The notes under the pieces: generated by a model
Databases searched by the model: none
What the model saw: the letters and a program-made list of their open reading frames with translations, nothing else
Told to the model about the DNA's origin: nothing
Made by a program: the position numbers and the translations under genes
Source of the DNA: Lota lota
Lineage: Eukaryota; Chordata; Actinopteri; Gadiformes; Lotidae
Length of the DNA stretch: 64,000 nucleotides
Reading direction: 5' to 3'
Assembly (NCBI GenBank): GCA_026745465.1
Contig: JACYXH010000141.1
Span: 62,001 to 126,000 of the forward strand
Shown: one piece after another, positions 58,001-64,000 of the stretch
How positions within the stretch are numbered: the first letter of the stretch is position 1
How the letters are laid out: each line of letters starts with the position of its first letter

Positions 58001-61000
58001 CTAGAGGGAGGGAGAGAGATAGACATAGTGAGATTTACTTTCATATTTTTGTACTTTACATGTATCCGACTTTAAAAGCTGCCATCACCAATTTTTGGTT
58101 GCCCACTTTGTTTTAGTTTAGTTGTGTTTTGATTGAGTCTCATGGTTCTCATGTATTTGTTTTACTACTAGCAACAAAGGCCCGAGAACCATGAGACTCA
58201 ATCAAAACACATTTTAAACCAAGAAAGTAGTTAGAGCACAAATTGCTGATTTCCTTTTTAAATATATTTTAAAGTGTTTACATTGTTAACCTCATTCCTT
58301 CTGTTTTGTTAAATTATTCTAATCTGTTTCTACAAGTTCACGTTTTCTAAATATGCCTTTATGGTAAATGATTATTATTATTATTAATACAATCAGATTA
58401 TATTAATTACATTATTTATCCTTTGTTATATTCTCTGCTTGCTTTTGCAATGTCAACATTTGTTTTGCATGCCAATAAAGCTCTTGTGAATTCAATTGAA
58501 AAGAGAGAGAGAGAGAGAGAGGCTGAGGCTTAATAACACTGAATGACGCACGCACTCATCTTCGGTTGAGGTTGCCAACACAAAAGCTTGAATGCTTTAT
58601 ACACAATGGTCCGAAGAAGGCTATTAAAGAGACAGATTGGGACTTTCCTCCGTTAATAAATGCACATTCTTTTACTTTGTTGAAGAAAAGCAAAAACTGC
58701 AAGAGATATTTAAAAAAAAACTGCATTTAAAAAAGGACAGTATAATATTGATACTCGAGAGTCAAAGTCAGAGTCAAAAGAGAGACGTGAGGGAGATAGA
58801 GACACATGAGGGAGAGAGAGCCTTGAGAGAGATGAGAGAAAGACATAAATACATGAGAGAGAGAGACTAAAAGATGAGTGACAAAGACATAAAGGAGAGA
58901 AATATGAGAGAGAGAGACAGACACAAAGACATGAGAGAGCTAAAGAGAGACAGACAGACAGACATGAGAGAGAGAGAGAGAGCTAAAGAGAGACAAACAG
59001 ACAGACATAAATACAGATAGCTAAAGAGAGAAAGACAGACAGCGAGATAAAGATACATAAAGCCAGATAGAGGAATTAAGATGGAGTGAGAGAGACATGA
59101 AGACAGAGACATAAAAACAGAGATAAAGAGAGTTAAAGAGAAAGAAAGAGTTAAAGAGAGATAAAGACAAGAGTAAAAGAGAGACAAAGACAGAGGTAAA
59201 GAGAGAGAGAGAGAGAGACAAAGACAAAGAGTTAAAGAGAGGGACATAAAGACAGAGAGAGAGATATATAAAGACAGAGTTAAAGAGAGATATAAAGACA
59301 GAGAGAGAGATATATATAAACGCAGAGAGTTAAAGAGAGAGATATAAAGACAGAGTTAAAGAGAGAGAGGAGCAACTGACCTCTTACAGGTGTCCCCGCC
59401 TCCCTGCTGGACCATGGGGAGGAAGGAAAAGGAAGGAAGGAAGATGGAAAGAGACGGGGAAGAGAGGAAAAAACACATCAGCTGTGTGACACACCCACCC
59501 AGGATGGAGACCTGACCTATAACCTTTGACCTGTTGGAAACAGTTGGTGCCTAAACAAAGAAATAGCTGCTCTGGCTTCACACACTGAAGTGTGTATGAC
59601 ATCTCCGTCAAACAGTGTCTCTAATTGATATGAAGTTCAGAGGGTGCATTGTGTGTGCATGTGTGTGTGTGTGATTGTATGCATGTGTCTATGCATGTGT
59701 GTGTGTGTGTGTGTGTTCACATGTTTGCATACCGGTGCGGATATGTGTATGTATGTATGATTCGGTGTGTGTATTTAGACTTAGATTTTGTTTATTTGTC
59801 ACACAAGTACACTGCAGTGAAATGTGGGTGTGTGGGTGCCTGTGTGTGTACAAGTACACTGCAGTGAAATGTGTGTGTGTGTGCGCGTGCCTGTGTCTTG
59901 TGTGTGTGCGTATAGAAGGCCAAAAGGGTAACAACTACGCCTCATTATAGACTCGATTTCTTTCGGATTTCCTGAACTCTAAAACGGCATAAAGACGGCG
60001 TCTTTGACCACTGAAATGGCGCATTTTACGCCGTTTTGATGGCGACATAATGCGTCAAAAACGGTCAAATTAGCAGACAGTAATTATGAACCTCCTTCAG
60101 CCAATCAACGATACCCAAAGTCAGACCTCACCAGTCCATTAAGATCTTTCTCTCATTCGCCACTGTGCATTCACTTCACTACACTATGTGGAGGCTATAT
60201 CGAGTGTTTAATCCACGTTCAATTCATTAATCAACTGTAGGCTAACATTGTTTTCACTTAGGTCATCACACACACTTTATCCCTTTAGTTCTCAGAAAGT
60301 AGAGTATGGCTCATTCTATTACTTCTATGACCGCTTTCTAACACACAGTAAATGTGAATTTAATGTGCCTTATTGTAGGCCTACATCTATTCTTCTGTGT
60401 TCAGTTTGTCTGTTTTACCAGAGACAATATTCCTTTATCTAATAAAATTACATTACATGTAATTACATTACAATACATAAAAATGTGTGTCGACTAGGTG
60501 GCATCCAAATACTTTGAATAGAAAATACAAATTTACTCGGGTGGAAGTCCAATATGTATAAAGCGCAGATTAAACCCATATATTGAGGGGTCAAACAATA
60601 TAACCATGCTCTTGGCGTGCTCATGGCATGCAGAGGTTGAATAAAGGAGCTAATTTGACTGTTACAAAACACTGTATATAAGGCGTAGGCAAAACCGTTT
60701 CAGTGCTAAAAAAGAAAATGCCATATTTCACGCCAATAGAGTTGAAGAAAAACGCTGTGGTAGACGCCATTTTTAACCACTAAGACGACGCATTTCAAGG
60801 CTTAATAAAATATGATGAATACTTAAACGCAGAACTTTACGTTGATAAAAATCGATACCCATCTACAATGAGGCGTAGTTGTGACCCTTTTGGCCTTCCA
60901 TACGTGCGTGAGTGCGTGCGTGCGTGCGTGCGTGCTCACCCTGGCTGTGGGGGAAGGAGTTGTTAAGCTGCTCCATCACCTCTTCCAGCCCAGATGCATC

Positions 61001-63606
61001 TTGGGAGGGGCTGGACAGCTCATCATCTCCTGGAATAGGAGGGAGCATGATCAGGGACGACAACAACAACAACAACAACAACAAATTATCCTCTGAACTT
61101 AAAGTCAATGACCTGCCTAACAGCAAGTAGCACACTCTTTTTTGTATGTAGGTACGAAAATATTATGTATTTATACATACATAAATATAAATACATGTAT
61201 ATATATGTGTGTCTTCATATGTATATGTGTGTAGGTATATACGATACATCCCATTTTCTGAACTACCTCTTAGAGGACAATACTAAAACCATGGATGAAG
61301 CCATCCTAGCCTCCTCTCCTGGCTTCACTGAAACATCAGTTACCAATCTAATTAGCCAAAAGTACTTTGTTTTTCACGATTCTGCCGAAGAGCATTCAGC
61401 GTGCACAACAATGTAATCAACAGCAGTACCCAATCCTCTACTGCCTCTGCAGGCACCTCTGACAAAAGAGAGCAACACTTCTGTTCGAATTAGCGTACGA
61501 ACGAGGCTGCTTACTGTTTTAGCCAACGCTATGAAAGTGCTACTGCTATTCTTTACACTCGTAGCGAGGGCGCACACACGCGCTAAACGGTCTTAGAAAG
61601 AATTGGTAAACAAAGTAATTTCACCACCAGACCGGTATTATCCTTTAAAGCTAGGGTAGGCAATTTGAAGAAACCAGCCAGAGCAATATCGATTTTGAAA
61701 GTATCCAACCGTAAAAAGAAAATAAATCACATCCCTCGCTTCAGGCCTCCCTCCAAAGACACTCCAAAAACACGTGACTTCCTCGCTAGCTTTAGCAATA
61801 GGGCTGCCTAGCCTTGTAGGAGACTCCGGTCATGTGATAAGTGCACGGGTAGCGTGCTAGCAGGTAGCCGGATAGGTAGGTGGACTGATCAGACTGGACA
61901 GGCTTATATTACAGGCTTGCGACAGCACCAGAGAGCAGATACTATTAATATTTTTTTATTGATTGATTTCTGTCGGGATGCCAAGAGAATTTGAACAAAT
62001 ATGACAAAACATGCTTCCACAATAATTGGCCTACCCCAGCTTTAAAGCTGCAGTTGTGGTTGACGAGGATGTTGTTCCTTGTATTCTTACGAGGAACAAC
62101 AACACCCCCGTCCCCCTACTAGGACAATCACACTGAAAAATAAATAAATGGATGTATACAAGAACGGATGACGGTGATGATGGTGAAGGTGCTGAGGGCT
62201 GATTGGCCGAGGGCTCTCACCCATTGTGTCAGTGGTCTGGCTGGCGGCCATGCGAAGCAGTGGGAGCGAGGAATCTGAGCGCTGAGAGGAAGTGGAGGGG
62301 GAGGACAGGGCTGTGCCATTCACCTTGGAGTCCGTCTGACACACACACACACACACACACGTTACAATCAGATCGTAGCAACTCCATTATCAAATAGAAT
62401 AGAATTCAATGCTATGAGTGGCAGCTTGTGACTGTGTGTGTGTGCGCGCGTGCGTGTGTGTTATATAGTACAGGTATAATATGTATAACCTGTTCCAGCC
62501 TGTAGAGCAGAGCGTGTTTATATACTGTACCTCTCAGTATGTAAGTGTGTATATAATATAATATAAAGTCTAACCTGCTCTAAGAGCTGGCATTGTTAGT
62601 ACATGCATCATATTATGTGTAATATAATATATAATATAATGTCTAATCTGCTCCACCAGCTGGCGTTAGTTTATATTATAAACTAACGTGTTTAATATGA
62701 TAAAATAATATAAATACAATATAGTATCCAACCTGCTCCAGCAGCTGGCATTGTTAGTATATATGATATCATATTTAATAGAATATATAACAGTATAGTA
62801 TCCAACCTGCTCCAGCAGCTGGCATTGTTAGTATATATGATTTAATATTTAATATGCTATAATATTTAATAGAATATATAACAGTATAGTATCCAACCTG
62901 CTCCAGCAGCTGGCGCAGGCGGTGCAGCTGGGACTCCAGCTGCTTGTTGTGGTCCTCCAGGATCTGCATGCGGGCCTCCAGCCGGCCCTTGTGCTGACGC
63001 AGCAGCTTGGCCTCGGCCAGCAGCTCCGCGTCCCGCGGGCTGGGGGGCGACGCCGGCAGCATGTGGGGAGGCGAGGGCAGCGGGGACAGGCCCTTGCGGT
63101 CGTGGGCCCGCTTCAGGCGGTCGTACTCCCCCTGCAGCTTCCTGTAGGGGGAGACGGAATGGGGAGAGAGGGAGAGAGAGAAGAAATGGGCTATAAGCTA
63201 TATTTATTCAATAGTATACTTTTTATCGACTATAAAATGTTTTTATAGGCGAATATACACTACAGCGCCCTCTGTGGGACAGTACCATTCATTTGCTCCC
63301 ACTAACAGGTTTTTTGTATTGTGGAAGCAAAGAATCGCTATACTCACAATCATCTGTTTTTCTCCCATCCCCAGTGTGTGTGTGCTTGTCTGTGTATGTG
63401 CTTGTGCGTGTGTATGTATATGTCTCTGTGTGTGCGTGTGTGTGTACCTGTTCTCCTGCTCCAGGTCGCCAAGGACCCGCTCCAGCTCCCCCTTCTCCTC
63501 CGTCTCCATGGAGATGAGGATCTGGGCGGGGCTGCGTGGCTGGCTCAGTGGGGACCCCTGGCTCAGAGACTGGCAGTAGTGCTGGATCAGCATGTGCTCG
63601 TCATCT
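57903..63606 (-). CDS. dmd: Dystrophin, C-terminal exons (gene continues past the right edge)
   Basis: Exons 5' to 3': 63606-63448 (159 nt), 63141-62898 (244 nt), 62335-62221 (115 nt), 61029-60940 (90 nt), 58000-57903. The lengths 159 and 244 are those of human DMD exons 74 and 75; the next two are slightly shorter than 76 and 77. Dystrophin links actin to the dystroglycan complex under the muscle membrane; this part binds syntrophin and dystrobrevin. Visible: [43 protein letters not shown], a coiled coil [20 protein letters not shown] then [32 protein letters not shown], and [16 protein letters not shown]. Utrophin and DRP2 are excluded by the exon-76 and C-terminal sequences. All joins are in phase. 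The gene lies next to hecw2/gtf3c3, unlike human DMD on the X chromosome. Confidence 0.92.
58500..59370. repeat. Purine-rich AGAGACA/AAAGACA complex repeat in a dystrophin intron
   Basis: A long run of loosely repeated GAGAGATATAAAGACAGAG and AGAGACAGACAGACATGAG motifs. It ends about 10 nt before the candidate exon 78 on the plus axis. Confidence 0.88.
59381..59403 (-). CDS. dmd: Candidate alternative dystrophin exon 78
   Basis: Minus strand: CCAGCAG|GGAGGCGGGGACACCTGTAAGAG|GTCAGT, 23 nt (26 nt if the upstream CAG is used; same frame). Joined to exon 77 it reads ...HSQGRRGHL and stops at TAA inside the exon. In mammals, inclusion of the 32-nt exon 78 likewise replaces the hydrophobic tail by a short hydrophilic one, although there the stop is in exon 79. 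Position between exons 77 and 79, donor quality and outcome fit, but the sequence is too short for homology. Confidence 0.45.
59911..60902. mobile_element. MITE-like non-autonomous DNA transposon, copy 2
   Basis: Left end TATAGAAGGCCAAAAGGGTA, continuing ACAACTACGCCTCATTATAGA. The right end, reverse-complemented, is TATGGAAGGCCAAAAGGGTC, continuing ACAACTACGCCTCATTGTAGA. At 992 nt it is longer than copy 1 (28468-29059) but has the same termini and related CGCATTTTACGCCGTTTT interior motifs. Flanks are TG/CG-rich microsatellite on both sides. The right end is 37 nt from the exon-77 donor. No transposase frame is present. Confidence 0.88.
61643..62047. mobile_element. Second MITE type, with CTTTAAAGCT terminal inverted repeats
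   Basis: Left CTTTAAAGCTAGGGTAGGCA; the right end, reverse-complemented, is CTTTAAAGCTGGGGTAGGCC. It is 405 nt, non-coding, in the intron between dystrophin exons 76 and 77. A truncated relative is at 19838-19998. A TTAA or TTTAAA target is possible but unproven. Confidence 0.82.
62480..62890. repeat. About 73-nt minisatellite containing copies of the dystrophin exon-75 3' end
   Basis: Copies at 62484-62500, 62570-62591, 62643-62664, 62725-62749 and 62799-62823 resemble the true exon end and donor at 62890-62914. The last two are identical to it over 25 nt (minus strand GCCAGCTGCTGGAGCAG|GTTGGATA). AT-rich spacers of about 50 nt separate the copies. Confidence 0.9.
62898..63606 (-). CDS. dmd: Dystrophin exons 74-75 equivalents: syntrophin-site region and coiled coil
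   Basis: Exon 74 (63606-63448) carries [20 protein letters not shown]. Exon 75 (63141-62898) carries [39 protein letters not shown] and the leucine-heptad coiled coil to LRQLLEQ. This coiled coil pairs with dystrobrevin. Exon lengths are exactly those of human DMD. Exon 73 and earlier lie beyond 64000; 63607-64000 is CA- and GA-rich intron. Confidence 0.92.
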
Positions 63607-64000
63607 CTGCACACACAAACACACAGAGACAGACACAGACACACACACACACACACCGACACGCACAAGCACACACAGACAGAGACATAGAAACACGCAC
63701 AAGCATACACACACACACACATAGAGACACGCACAAGCACACACACACAGAGACACGGACAAGCACACACAGGATTTCATTAGTTGGTGAACTACATGTA
63801 CAACAAAAAAAGATTCAACCAAAATGACTGAAATTCAGCTCTGCTACTCTATTCCACACAAGCAGGAGAGAGTTATAGAGACAGTTTCAGCAAGAGAGAG
63901 AGAGATTCAGTGAGGAGAGAGATTCAGGGAGAGAGAGAGAGAGAGAGAGAAAGATCTTTTCAACCCTTCTTCTTTTAATTTACAGTTATGTATTTTCTGT

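Noticed and set aside
61264..61416. Short plus-strand frame containing [17 protein letters not shown] in a dystrophin intron
   Set aside because: Looks weakly protein-like, perhaps an old transposon remnant, but is too short and isolated to annotate.

Overview
This window is vertebrate nuclear DNA, almost certainly from a teleost fish. Genes are split into many short exons with GT..AG introns, and about 19.4 kb holds a 30-exon hecw2 gene. Dinucleotide microsatellites (CA/GT, GA/CT) are extremely dense, and several MITE-like fish repeats are present. Such short-tandem-repeat density is known from cod-like fishes (Gadiformes), so a gadiform is my best guess; this is inference, not proof. There is no prokaryotic, viral or CRISPR content.

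Layout, left to right. (1) 1085-1306, minus: first coding exon of a CYP4F-like cytochrome P450; the rest of that gene lies beyond the left edge. (2) 4430-7369, plus: a compact five-exon insulin-receptor-substrate gene (PH + PTB + three YxxM motifs, 573 aa), IRS3-like in size. (3) 7881-8554, minus: 3' end of an unrecognised spliced gene. (4) 12344-31776, minus: complete coding sequence of hecw2, a C2-WW-WW-HECT ubiquitin ligase; 30 exons join in phase to 1631 aa. (5) 32-39 kb: mostly repeats, with two candidate minus-strand exons. (6) 39097-49085, minus: complete gtf3c3, the TPR subunit of TFIIIC; 20 exons, 1016 aa. (7) 51860-54530, plus: an adenosine-receptor-like class A GPCR with a disputed third intracellular loop. 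(8) 55482-63606, minus: the 3' end of dystrophin (dmd; exons matching human 74-77 and 79, a candidate exon 78, and a long 3' UTR), continuing past the right edge.

The genes do not form a pathway: they are insulin signalling, ubiquitin ligation, Pol III transcription, purinergic signalling and membrane cytoskeleton. hecw2 and gtf3c3 are also close neighbours on human 2q, so that pair looks like conserved synteny. The ccdc150 gene I recall between them in human was not seen here.

The most striking property is repeat structure. CA/GT or GA/CT tracts begin within a few bases of many splice sites. A minisatellite in the dystrophin intron carries copies of the real exon-75 3' end with its splice donor. 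A 12-nt minisatellite fills a 217-nt gtf3c3 intron. Two copies of one MITE sit inside CA/TG tracts. Exon boundaries were worked out by eye from splice signals, reading phase and family knowledge; all exon sets quoted for complete genes sum to a multiple of three.
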